The position numbers and the translations under genes were made by a program. 22,647 nt of DNA from NCBI GenBank assembly GCA_963589425.1, contig CAVAKZ010000036.1:1-22647 (forward strand). The letters run 5' to 3'. The notes under the pieces were generated by a model. It ran no database searches. It saw only the letters and a program-made list of their open reading frames with translations, and was not told the DNA's origin. The DNA is from CAKRJP01 sp963589425 (GTDB taxonomy: Bacteria > Bacillota > Clostridia > Lachnospirales > Lachnospiraceae). Numbering within the stretch: the first letter of the stretch is position 1; each line of letters starts with the position of its first letter. Below are positions 8,601-14,835 of the stretch, one piece after another.

Positions 8601-10430
8601 CATAAAGAAACACAATCAGAAGTATGGCCGGCTATTGCTGAGTTTCAAATATTAGCAGGTGAATCAGAACAAGAAGAGATTGGTATTACACGCAGTGAGC
8701 CAGGGCAAATTATTGATATTGATCTTGCCTATGGCCAGACAGTCAAAGTTTCTTCAAATAAGACCTATAAGGATAACGTATCAGATCGAGATCCTGATAC
8801 CAGTTGGAGCCCATCTGATAGTGATGACAGTCCAGCATTACGGATTGATTTGGACCGTGCTTTTAATTTAACCAATCTCTCTGTGGATTTTGCAAGTAGT
8901 GTTGCAGATTTTACAGTTCATGTAAAAAAAGAGACAGGTTGGGAGAAGATTGGAAAATTTGAACCAGAAAAATCAGGAGAAGTATTTTCTGTATCAGAAA
9001 GCCAAGTGCTGGGGATAAAATTTTTATTCGAAAAGAAAGAAAACCTGGAAATCTCAGAAGTGCATTTTGATGGAACAGATGCCAATGTAAAAAGAAATCG
9101 AAGAATTCTTGTAATGGCACCTCATGAGGATGACGAAATGTTAATGGCAGGAGGGGTTATAAGACAGGCAATTGAATCTGGAGACGAAGTATATGTAGTA
9201 TATGCAACAAACGGAGACTACGAGGGAACGGAACGAGGGAAGCTTCGAATCAGTGACACAGTAAATGCTTTGAATAAAATTGGGCTTGAGAAAGATCATC
9301 TTTACTTTATGGGATATGCAGACAACGGAGGCATGGGCGTTGGACGTTATAAAACTGCTTTTACTGACAGTTTCCTATACAATCTTTATGTGGCTGGTGA
9401 TAACGAAATTGTTGCCTCCAGGAATGGCGGAACAAGTACCTATGGAAATGAAAGCGTGCGGAATGATTATCATTACGATGTCTATGGCGAACATGCAACT
9501 TACACGCGAGCTAATTTCAAATCAGATTTAAGAGAAATTATGGAAAGTGTAAATCCAACAGATATCTATATGACTTCAAGATATGATATGCATTATGATC
9601 ATGCTTATTTTGGACTTTTTGGTATCGAAACTATAAATGATATTCAAAAAGAACAAAAGAATTTTTATCCGACTGTACACGAAGCAATTATTCATAGTCA
9701 CTTGACGGATGAGGTATATCCAACGGATCAATCGGATTATGGATATGGACAGGAGAACAACAGCTATCTGGGTGCATGGAAGGAGTTGAATCAATTAGAC
9801 GATAAAACAATGCTTAAGTGGGGAAACAGAGAAAGTGTACTTGTGCCTTATTGTATGAGACAAACCCCTCTGAAATATAATTTGAAAGATCAGGCATTAA
9901 GAGAATATTCTACTGAGTATTATAGTTGGATTGGTTCTTTTTCTAAAGTAAATGAAGTATTTTACAAACACACATATGACAGTCTAAGTAGCAGTGCAAC
10001 TGTTTCAGCATCTAGTGAACGAAGCTCGCTAAAGCGGAGCGAAGATCAAAGTGCTAAGAAAGTCATAGATGGAATTGCAGATGGTTACGCAACGGGATTG
10101 GCAGAAAATCATACAAGATTTCCTTTTGCTGAATGGGTTTCAGATGGAGAAAAAGAGGGAGCCTGGGTTCAGCTGTCTTTCCCGGAAGAGAAAACAGTAT
10201 CCGTTATTAAATTGTATGATAGACCAAATACGGAAGATCAGATTTTAGCAGCGCATTTGGAATTTGATAATGGAACACAGATTCAGGTGGGAGAACTGAC
10301 AAATGACGGAACAGCTGTAACCATAAACTTGGAAAATCCTATAGAAACCAAAAATGTAAAACTTGTAGTAGATAAGGTTTCAGATTCGACACAGGCAATA
10401 GGATTAGCTGAGATAGAAGTATATGAATAA
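5601..10430 (+). CDS. Secreted multidomain glycan-active protein: beta-helix, F5/8-type C modules and PIG-L/LmbE de-N-acetylase
   Basis: A 1609-residue exported protein (1606 if started at 5610). Residues 4-35 form a signal peptide: basic KRRK, hydrophobic core, probable cleavage near LKA-EEN. Residues about 45-565 read as a right-handed parallel beta-helix (many N-Y/V-x-N turns, closing NIGADN), a fold of many polysaccharide lyases and hydrolases. Residues about 580-705 look like a small jelly-roll. Two clear F5/8 type C (discoidin, CBM32-like) modules follow (about 713-863 and 864-1015), sharing AW-Y-VEGS, YRY-K-T and WPA-AEF, then a degenerate third (about 1037-1158). Residues about 1166-1460 are a PIG-L/LmbE deacetylase with H1175-E-D1177-D1178-E and H1331-Y-D-H1334. 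By the MshB model these supply the zinc ligands (H1175, D1178, H1334), the base (D1177) and H1331. A last F5/8-like module ends the chain (1461-1609). No LPXTG or S-layer anchor is seen. The likely role is binding, cleaving and de-N-acetylating an extracellular glycan; the substrate is unknown. Confidence 0.88.
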   Translation: MLVMKRRKNIAIIMFAIIVLTTVFGNGYILKAEENPEETVSGSCYYIDSIDGDDDQSGTSEEEAWKSLDKINATTFQPGDHILFKRGCSWSGQLNPKGSGSKDAPIIIEAYGDLEQGRPRIDGSNWCGENGDDLDNLIFNAAVFFCNQEYWEITGLEVTNYSETKDDNIKKYGILIMGKDAGTLHHIYVKNTYVHDVISIPIGQQAGIGRGGIVYAIRGTEEATNWEDILVEGNYLKDINHYGIDLISSWGSSIFTEESGIAENAGTRVNSDGIVIRGNYCENIGNAAICASDYSEALIEYNICNGCNSGPNGNVPIWWEYGEKTICQYNEVFGSGASEGKEDSQAFDADIYTDLNYIQYNYTHDNPSGSFFECSLGTSFETYYRYNISVNDGYGTNSYGGGAVITLINPYGGQLHVYNNLIYMDDQHDGYITRNWSGSTGPTSSEAYTFTNNVIISEVENGRAWDDTYKGVVLNNAYGGDNQNTTRTDDTKAKSVSKEDYIQLQEGTSGSVEDVNGEIVLTYGSVDGYHITESATLIDDGTSILDNGGLDYYGNSVQGFVKPNIGADNSYNHSVKEESSDENLLLDFSDLENGSLTEEYNYCHFGNKGWNVENGEVYPSSYTTKEQANKIALPDQYKITSFEARVTSGTASIRVEAGEESATFSLTDKMTTYKLNFSQYNPALYFVITSDNGADQVRLDNIVLTRKISSKISSTNVTYGKEVTVSSVSSWEPDDIGSNIVDGDESTIWISNGWSDQGDTLTDARANCIIDLGECYQLESFEIVFGGDAAASAWKYTVEGSKENEQWDLLWNQSENSEVASKQSGSVSEEYAANTYRYLKITFTDPIENAWPALAEFTAYQPTVLQNIALEGNASASTENQSASNAIDGNESTLWVADGNQEKSGAWWMVDLGEVKKISAFKAIFEYEIQEDLVSAQMGASPVYGQAWQYKVEGSIDEANWTMLWDNRDNDDKSREHYKDVTSLAEKYRYVKVTITQLPLHKETQSEVWPAIAEFQILAGESEQEEIGITRSEPGQIIDIDLAYGQTVKVSSNKTYKDNVSDRDPDTSWSPSDSDDSPALRIDLDRAFNLTNLSVDFASSVADFTVHVKKETGWEKIGKFEPEKSGEVFSVSESQVLGIKFLFEKKENLEISEVHFDGTDANVKRNRRILVMAPHEDDEMLMAGGVIRQAIESGDEVYVVYATNGDYEGTERGKLRISDTVNALNKIGLEKDHLYFMGYADNGGMGVGRYKTAFTDSFLYNLYVAGDNEIVASRNGGTSTYGNESVRNDYHYDVYGEHATYTRANFKSDLREIMESVNPTDIYMTSRYDMHYDHAYFGLFGIETINDIQKEQKNFYPTVHEAIIHSHLTDEVYPTDQSDYGYGQENNSYLGAWKELNQLDDKTMLKWGNRESVLVPYCMRQTPLKYNLKDQALREYSTEYYSWIGSFSKVNEVFYKHTYDSLSSSATVSASSERSSLKRSEDQSAKKVIDGIADGYATGLAENHTRFPFAEWVSDGEKEGAWVQLSFPEEKTVSVIKLYDRPNTEDQILAAHLEFDNGTQIQVGELTNDGTAVTINLENPIETKNVKLVVDKVSDSTQAIGLAEIEVYE

Positions 10431-10443
10431 TGGAGATGGTTGT

Positions 10444-10449
10444 GAGGAG
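10444..10449 (+). promoter_or_regulatory. Ribosome binding site that decides the HAD phosphatase start
   Basis: GAGGAG lies 9 bases before the ATG at 10459. An in-frame ATG at 10423 overlaps the end of the preceding gene but has no comparable site, and it would add twelve residues of non-conserved sequence before the HAD core. Confidence 0.7.
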
Positions 10450-10458
10450 TGTACGTTT

Positions 10459-11328
10459 ATGGGAAAAATATATAAAGGGATTTTTTTTGATTGGGATGGA
10501 ACAGCAGTGCTGTCGAGAAAAGCACCTGTAGATGAGGCAATTGCAGTGATGAAACCTTTGTTGCAAAAAGGAGTAGATCTAGTGATTGTTAGTGGAACTA
10601 CTATCGAAAATATTGCAGGTGGAAAGATTGAATCTTATTTTACATCGGAGGAATTAAATCATTTGTATTTGGGTTTGGGACGTGGTGCCTATAATTATTT
10701 TTTTGACAATGGTCAGCCGATGGTTTTTGAGAATTGTATTCCTGAGAAAGAAGAGCTTTTGAAAATTCATGAAATTTGTTTTGAAATTCATCGCAGATTA
10801 AAAGAATTCTATGACTACGATACTGATATTGTGTTTAGCAGACCAAATTATTGCAAAATCGATTTGATGGTAGACAGTCAACGAGGAGATAACTTGTTTA
10901 TGCAGGAGGATGAAGTGGGACTGTTAAAAGAATGTCTTAAGCAACATGGCATCCCGGATGGATTACAAGGACTGCTCATTTTGTCAGAGGAGGTGGGAAA
11001 AGAATATGGTATTCAAGTGCAACCTACCTGTGATGCAAAGTATTTAGAGGTTGGAATCACTAGTAAGAGTGATAATGTGGACTGTATTTTAAAAAAACTT
11101 ATAACAGAAAGACAAATTAATATAGAGGAATGTTCTTTCTGGGGGGATGAGTTTGTGGGCATTGAAAAAGGCATTTATGGTAGTGATAGTTTTATGATTA
11201 CGGCTAAGAGTAAGGAGGGGGATTTTTTTGATGTCTCTCAGGTGCCTGGAGAGCGTCCGGAAGGAGTGGAGTGTCTTGGTGGAGGCGTGAATAAATTCCT
11301 TGAATTTCTAAGAGACCAAAATAAGTAA
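10459..11328 (+). CDS. HAD-superfamily phosphatase with C2-type cap (Cof/PMM-like)
   Basis: Cytoplasmic hydrolase of 289 residues from the ATG at 10459. All four HAD motifs are visible: motif I FFDWDGT with the nucleophile Asp11 and Asp13, motif II Ser45 in IVSGTT, motif III Lys203 in a TSKSDN context, and motif IV G229-D-E231. Only about 30 residues separate motifs I and II, so there is no C1 cap. The large insert between motifs II and III (about residues 60-200) is a C2 cap, as in Cof-type sugar phosphatases and phosphomannomutase/sucrose-phosphatase relatives. It therefore does not look like beta-phosphoglucomutase, the enzyme expected beside a GH65 phosphorylase. Its place between the secreted deacetylase gene and nagB suggests a phosphosugar substrate of the same pathway, but the actual substrate is unknown. 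Confidence 0.85.
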   Translation: MGKIYKGIFFDWDGTAVLSRKAPVDEAIAVMKPLLQKGVDLVIVSGTTIENIAGGKIESYFTSEELNHLYLGLGRGAYNYFFDNGQPMVFENCIPEKEELLKIHEICFEIHRRLKEFYDYDTDIVFSRPNYCKIDLMVDSQRGDNLFMQEDEVGLLKECLKQHGIPDGLQGLLILSEEVGKEYGIQVQPTCDAKYLEVGITSKSDNVDCILKKLITERQINIEECSFWGDEFVGIEKGIYGSDSFMITAKSKEGDFFDVSQVPGERPEGVECLGGGVNKFLEFLRDQNK

Positions 11329-11363
11329 AAGCTTATTATGAAGAAAGTACAGGAGATATAGGT

Positions 11364-12089
11364 ATGAGAATTTATAGAGGAAAAGACTATAAGGATATGA
11401 GTAGAAAGGCGGCAAATATTATATCTGCTCAGATTATTATGAAGCCTAATTGCGTGCTTGGATTGGCCACAGGTTCTACTCCTATAGGTCTGTATGATCA
11501 GTTAGTAGAATGGTATAAAAAGGGAGATCTGGATTTCTCAAAAGTAACAACAGTTAATTTGGATGAATATAAAGGGCTTCCAGAAAATCATGAGCAAAGC
11601 TATCACTATTTTATGAATAAACATTTGTTTGAACGAGTGAACATTCAAAAGGAACACACTTTTTTGCCAAAAGGGACAGCCATAGATTCTGAGGAAGAAT
11701 GTAAAAGATATGAAAGCTTAATCGATTCCCTAGGAGGAGTGGATATTCAGCTTCTTGGAATAGGACATAACGGTCATATAGGGTTTAATGAGCCTCAGGC
11801 AACATTCCACAAAGAAACCCACTGTGTATATTTGGCAGATAGTACTATTCAGGCAAATAAAAGATTTTTTGAATCCGTGGAGGATGTGCCTAAGGAAGCC
11901 ATTAGTATGGGAATAAAAACTATAATGAAGGCAAAAAAAATTCTTGTGGTGGTTAGCGGAGCAGACAAGGCGGATATTGTAAAAAAAGCATTTCGAGGTC
12001 CGGTAACACCAGAAGTTCCAGCATCTGTTTTGCAATTGCATAATGATGTGATACTTGTGGGGGATTGTGATGCCCTGCGTGACATCTAA
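11364..12089 (+). CDS. nagB: Glucosamine-6-phosphate deaminase
   Basis: Converts glucosamine 6-phosphate to fructose 6-phosphate and ammonia, feeding aminosugars into glycolysis in the cytoplasm. It is 241 residues, the usual length for the short Firmicutes NagB without the allosteric C-terminal extension of the E. coli enzyme. Key motifs: phosphate-binding ATGSTP (35-40), LDEY with Asp67 in the place of the E. coli catalytic Asp72, and GIGHNGHIGFNEP (132-144) with the ring-opening His138 and Glu143. Asn136 replaces the E. coli Asp141, a substitution that I recall as common in the Gram-positive branch. AGGAGA at about 11350 serves as ribosome binding site. It is the last gene of the operon and the strongest clue that the imported glycan yields an aminosugar. 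No nagA deacetylase or glucosamine kinase gene is in the window. Confidence 0.95.
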   Translation: MRIYRGKDYKDMSRKAANIISAQIIMKPNCVLGLATGSTPIGLYDQLVEWYKKGDLDFSKVTTVNLDEYKGLPENHEQSYHYFMNKHLFERVNIQKEHTFLPKGTAIDSEEECKRYESLIDSLGGVDIQLLGIGHNGHIGFNEPQATFHKETHCVYLADSTIQANKRFFESVEDVPKEAISMGIKTIMKAKKILVVVSGADKADIVKKAFRGPVTPEVPASVLQLHNDVILVGDCDALRDI

Positions 12090-12137
12090 ATATTTAGCGG
12101 CAGAAAAAAACCCCTAGGAATCTCGTCCCCTTTAGAG

Positions 12138-12143
12138 TATAAT
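12138..12143 (+). promoter_or_regulatory. Possible -10 element for uridine kinase
   Basis: A perfect TATAAT lies 70 bases upstream of the udk start in the 124-base gap after nagB. No good TTGACA-like hexamer sits 16-18 bases upstream, so the call is weak. A near-repeat AGGAATCTCG / AGGAATCTTG (12116-12125 and 12158-12167) flanks it at a 42-base spacing. Confidence 0.4.
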
Positions 12144-12213
12144 TTGAAACTAGGAGCAGGAATCTTGTGACGCTTTTGTAAGAGGCCTGTTAGAAGGAAA
12201 AGGAGATTTCATT

Positions 12214-12834
12214 ATGGATTGTATCATTATTGGGATTGCCGGAGGTTCGGGTTCTGGTAAGTCCACTTTTACTAACAAATTAAAGGATTTATACGGAGAC
12301 CGCATCACAGTTTTATACCACGACAATTACTACAGAAGAAATGATCATCTGACTTTGGAGGAGAGAAGGAAGATTAATTACGATGATCCAGAGGCCCTGG
12401 AGACGGATCTTTTAGTTGAACATTTGAGAAAGCTTAAAGAGGGAAAGCCAATTCAATGTCCTACCTATGACTATTCCATGCATAATCGCAAGGAAGATGT
12501 TTTGGAGGTGAAGCCTAATCGTATTGTAGTGGTGGAAGGAATTTTGGCCCTACAAAATCCGGAACTTCGAGATTTATTTGATATTAAAATCTATGTAGAG
12601 GCAGATGCAGATGAGCGTATTCTAAGACGGGTTTCCAGAGATGTAAAGGAGCGTGGAAGAGACTTAGATGGTATCATTGACCAGTATCTTACCACAGTAA
12701 AGCCTATGCATTATATTTATGTGGAGCCTACCAGAGCCTTGGCGGATATTGTTATTAACAGTGGTCGTAATGAGGTGGCCTTTGACCTGGTTAAGACTAA
12801 GATTGATCAGCTTCTTAGCTATCAACAAGTCTAG
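12214..12834 (+). CDS. udk: Uridine kinase
   Basis: Phosphorylates uridine and cytidine to UMP and CMP using ATP or GTP in pyrimidine salvage; cytoplasmic. The 206-residue length is normal for bacterial Udk. The P-loop GGSGSGKS spans residues 10-17, followed by the HDNYYR segment, the DDPEALE segment and PTYDYSMHNR, which hold the nucleoside-binding and catalytic residues of the family, and then the VVEGILAL strand and a lid with RRVSRDVKERGR. An AAAAGGAG site precedes the ATG. It probably forms its own transcription unit: a -10-like TATAAT lies upstream and a strong terminator follows. Confidence 0.95.
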   Translation: MDCIIIGIAGGSGSGKSTFTNKLKDLYGDRITVLYHDNYYRRNDHLTLEERRKINYDDPEALETDLLVEHLRKLKEGKPIQCPTYDYSMHNRKEDVLEVKPNRIVVVEGILALQNPELRDLFDIKIYVEADADERILRRVSRDVKERGRDLDGIIDQYLTTVKPMHYIYVEPTRALADIVINSGRNEVAFDLVKTKIDQLLSYQQV

Positions 12835-12871
12835 AAAGAAATTGAAATTAAAAAAATATAAAATAAAAAAT

Positions 12872-12909
12872 AAAAAGGAAGTTGTCCTAAGAAGGGCAAC
12901 TTCCTTTTT
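12872..12909. terminator. Bidirectional terminator between convergent udk and pfp
   Basis: Inverted repeat AAAAAGGAAGTTG (12872-12884) with CAACTTCCTTTTT (12897-12909). The stem continues inward through a T-G, two C-G and one T-A pair to an AAGA loop. A-tract and T-tract on opposite sides allow termination of both udk (+) and pfp (-), which converge here. Confidence 0.9.
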
Positions 12910-12944
12910 GCGATTTGCTTAGATTACATATGACTTTTATAAAT

Positions 12945-14606
12945 CTATTTAGCCTGCTCTAAAGCCAAGGTCTCTGTTGTGATATCACATACTTCTGAAG
13001 GTCCGTAGTACTGGATTGCTCCTGGGAATAAGAAGCAGGTTTCTACTGCCCACTGATCTCTGTGTGCTTCGAAATATTTAAATGGAGCACCGTCAAGCTC
13101 TGTAAGAGCCTTTCTGATTACCGGCTTATCTTTACCGTTACGTCTCTCCATGTTCATCATCTTGGTAATTGGCATACCACCTGCAACCCACTCCTCAGCT
13201 GGCTTAGAAAGGTTAGATACTTTAGAAAGATATCCGTTGAAGCCATACTGGATCAGCATAAACGCATTGTATCCAAGAGAGTAGCAGTAGTCTGCATCAA
13301 AGTTAGATGGGAATGCACATCTTCCTTCGTATCCGAAGAAGTGATGTTGGGCACCAAACTTACCTGTGTAGGTTCCGGCAGCTTTTCTCTCAGCAAGCTT
13401 GTCGGCTACTAATGCAGAGAATAATTTCTCAGACTCAATTAGAGAAACCTGTACATTTCCGTGAGGATCTCTTTCTAAGAATAACTGCTGCTGAATGCTC
13501 TGTGGAAGAATCTCAAATACAGCCATAGACTCTGCTGTAAGGCCGGCCTTGATAAAGGCATATTTCTCTTCCCAAGATGGAAGGGCATTAAATTCTTCTG
13601 TCTTTTCTCCTGCAAGAAGTTCATTGATTTCGGCAATAAGAACTGAGAATTCAGGAACAAACTCTACAATACCTTCCGGGATAATCGCTACACCGAAGTT
13701 ATCTCCATTAGCCGCTCTCTTTTCTACGGAATCAGCAATCTGATCAGCAATCTGAGAAAGAGACATCTTCTTAGCTGCAACTTCTTCACCGATGAGGCAG
13801 ATGTTTGGCTGAGTCTTAAGGGCGCACTCAAGAGCTACGTGAGAAGCAGAACGTCCCATAACCTTAATGAAGTGCCAGTATTTCTTTGCAGAGTTGGCAT
13901 CTCTTTCGATGTTACCAATTAACTCACTGTAAGTCTTAGTAGCAGTATCAAAACCGAAAGAACACTCGATATCCTCGTTCTTTAAGTCTCCATCGATAGT
14001 CTTGGGGCATCCGATTACCTGAACCCCTGTCTTGTTAGCTGCCATGTACTCTGCTAAGGTACAAGCATTTGTATTAGAATCATCTCCACCGATAATAACG
14101 ATAGCAGTGATGCCGTGCTTCTTGCAAACTTCAGCTGCAACTGCAAACTGCTCCGGAGTCTCAAGCTTTGTTCTTCCGGATCCGATGATATCAAATCCAC
14201 CGGTGTTTCTGTACTGGTCGATATATTCATCCGTCATCTCAATATATTTATCCTCTAAAAGTCCGCTAGGTCCTCCAAGGAATCCTAAAAGAACATTCTC
14301 CTTGCTGGAAGCTTTCAGGGCGTCGTAAAGACCACTTACTACGTTGTGTCCTCCGGGAGCCTGTCCACCGGAAAGGATTACACCTACTACCTGTTTCTTA
14401 TCAGAAGCAGTATTAGTTCCTTTTTCAAAAGTGATCTCCGGCTTGCCATAGGTATTAGGGAATAACTCAGCAATCTTTTCCTGATCAGCTACGCTTTCAG
14501 TAGCAGATCCTTCTTTAACACAGATCTCTGCGATTCCGTTGCGAAGCATTCCCGGAAGCTTTGGAGAATACTCGTATCTAGCTTTCTGAAGTGGTGAAAT
14601 ATTCAT
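12945..14606 (-). CDS. pfp: Pyrophosphate--fructose 6-phosphate 1-phosphotransferase (long PPi-PFK)
   Basis: Reversibly phosphorylates fructose 6-phosphate with pyrophosphate rather than ATP at the committed glycolytic step; cytoplasmic. The 553-residue length fits the long PPi-PFK clade (plant beta-subunit/Spirochaete/Clostridia type), not the roughly 320-residue ATP-PfkA. Diagnostic is G173-G-D-D176-S, where ATP enzymes have GGDGS: the second Asp marks pyrophosphate use. The catalytic PKTIDGDL (201-208, Asp205 as base) and the MGRSASHVALECAL segment for fructose-6-phosphate binding follow. On the minus strand an AAGGAGA site (14614-14620) lies 7 bases before the ATG, with a well-spaced promoter further upstream. 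It stands alone between the convergent udk and the divergent export operon. Confidence 0.95.
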   Translation of the reverse strand: MNISPLQKARYEYSPKLPGMLRNGIAEICVKEGSATESVADQEKIAELFPNTYGKPEITFEKGTNTASDKKQVVGVILSGGQAPGGHNVVSGLYDALKASSKENVLLGFLGGPSGLLEDKYIEMTDEYIDQYRNTGGFDIIGSGRTKLETPEQFAVAAEVCKKHGITAIVIIGGDDSNTNACTLAEYMAANKTGVQVIGCPKTIDGDLKNEDIECSFGFDTATKTYSELIGNIERDANSAKKYWHFIKVMGRSASHVALECALKTQPNICLIGEEVAAKKMSLSQIADQIADSVEKRAANGDNFGVAIIPEGIVEFVPEFSVLIAEINELLAGEKTEEFNALPSWEEKYAFIKAGLTAESMAVFEILPQSIQQQLFLERDPHGNVQVSLIESEKLFSALVADKLAERKAAGTYTGKFGAQHHFFGYEGRCAFPSNFDADYCYSLGYNAFMLIQYGFNGYLSKVSNLSKPAEEWVAGGMPITKMMNMERRNGKDKPVIRKALTELDGAPFKYFEAHRDQWAVETCFLFPGAIQYYGPSEVCDITTETLALEQAK

Positions 14607-14660
14607 TGTTCAATCTCCTTCATTACTCAAATATTTTGCACTTTTTTAGGTACAGAAAAA

Positions 14661-14689
14661 ATTTTAATACATTTTGAAAAAAAAGTAAA
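14661..14689 (-). promoter_or_regulatory. Probable sigma-A promoter of pfp
   Basis: On the minus strand TTTACT (14684-14689) and TAAAAT (14661-14666) are separated by exactly 17 bases, rich in T. Transcription would start about 45-50 bases before the pfp ATG. Each hexamer has one or two mismatches to consensus. Confidence 0.6.
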
Positions 14690-14739
14690 CCGTTAAGGCG
14701 AAACAAATTCAGGTGCTGGTAATTCTTGGAAAATTAGTG

Positions 14740-14745
14740 TATAAT
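14740..14745 (+). promoter_or_regulatory. -10 element of the polysaccharide export operon
   Basis: A perfect TATAAT preceded by TAGTG lies about 90 bases upstream of the ABC ATPase start. The hexamer 17 bases upstream (TGGTAA, 14717-14722) matches the -35 consensus only partly. It points away from the pfp promoter, so the two promoters are divergent and about 50 bases apart. Confidence 0.55.
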
Positions 14746-14820
14746 GTAGTGTCTGAGTTTGTCGGTTTATAGAAATATAGACAAAAATCACCCCGAAAAG
14801 GGATTGTTAAGAATATAAAA

Positions 14821-14826
14821 TGAGGT
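14821..14826 (+). promoter_or_regulatory. Weak ribosome binding site deciding the ABC ATPase start
   Basis: TGAGGT lies directly before an ATG at 14827 and 9 bases before the in-frame ATG at 14836. The proper spacing and the MSDN opening favour 14836. The site is much weaker than the AAGGAG sites elsewhere in the window. Confidence 0.45.
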
Positions 14827-14835
14827 ATGTATATT

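Noticed and set aside
10423..10458. Upstream ATG extending the HAD gene so that it overlaps the large secreted protein gene
   Set aside because: The ATG at 10459 has a well-spaced GAGGAG, while the upstream one has none and adds residues before a core that already begins normally.
14791..14802. CCCC-GAAAA-GGG as a hairpin in the export-operon leader
   Set aside because: Only three pairs can form and flanking bases do not extend the stem.
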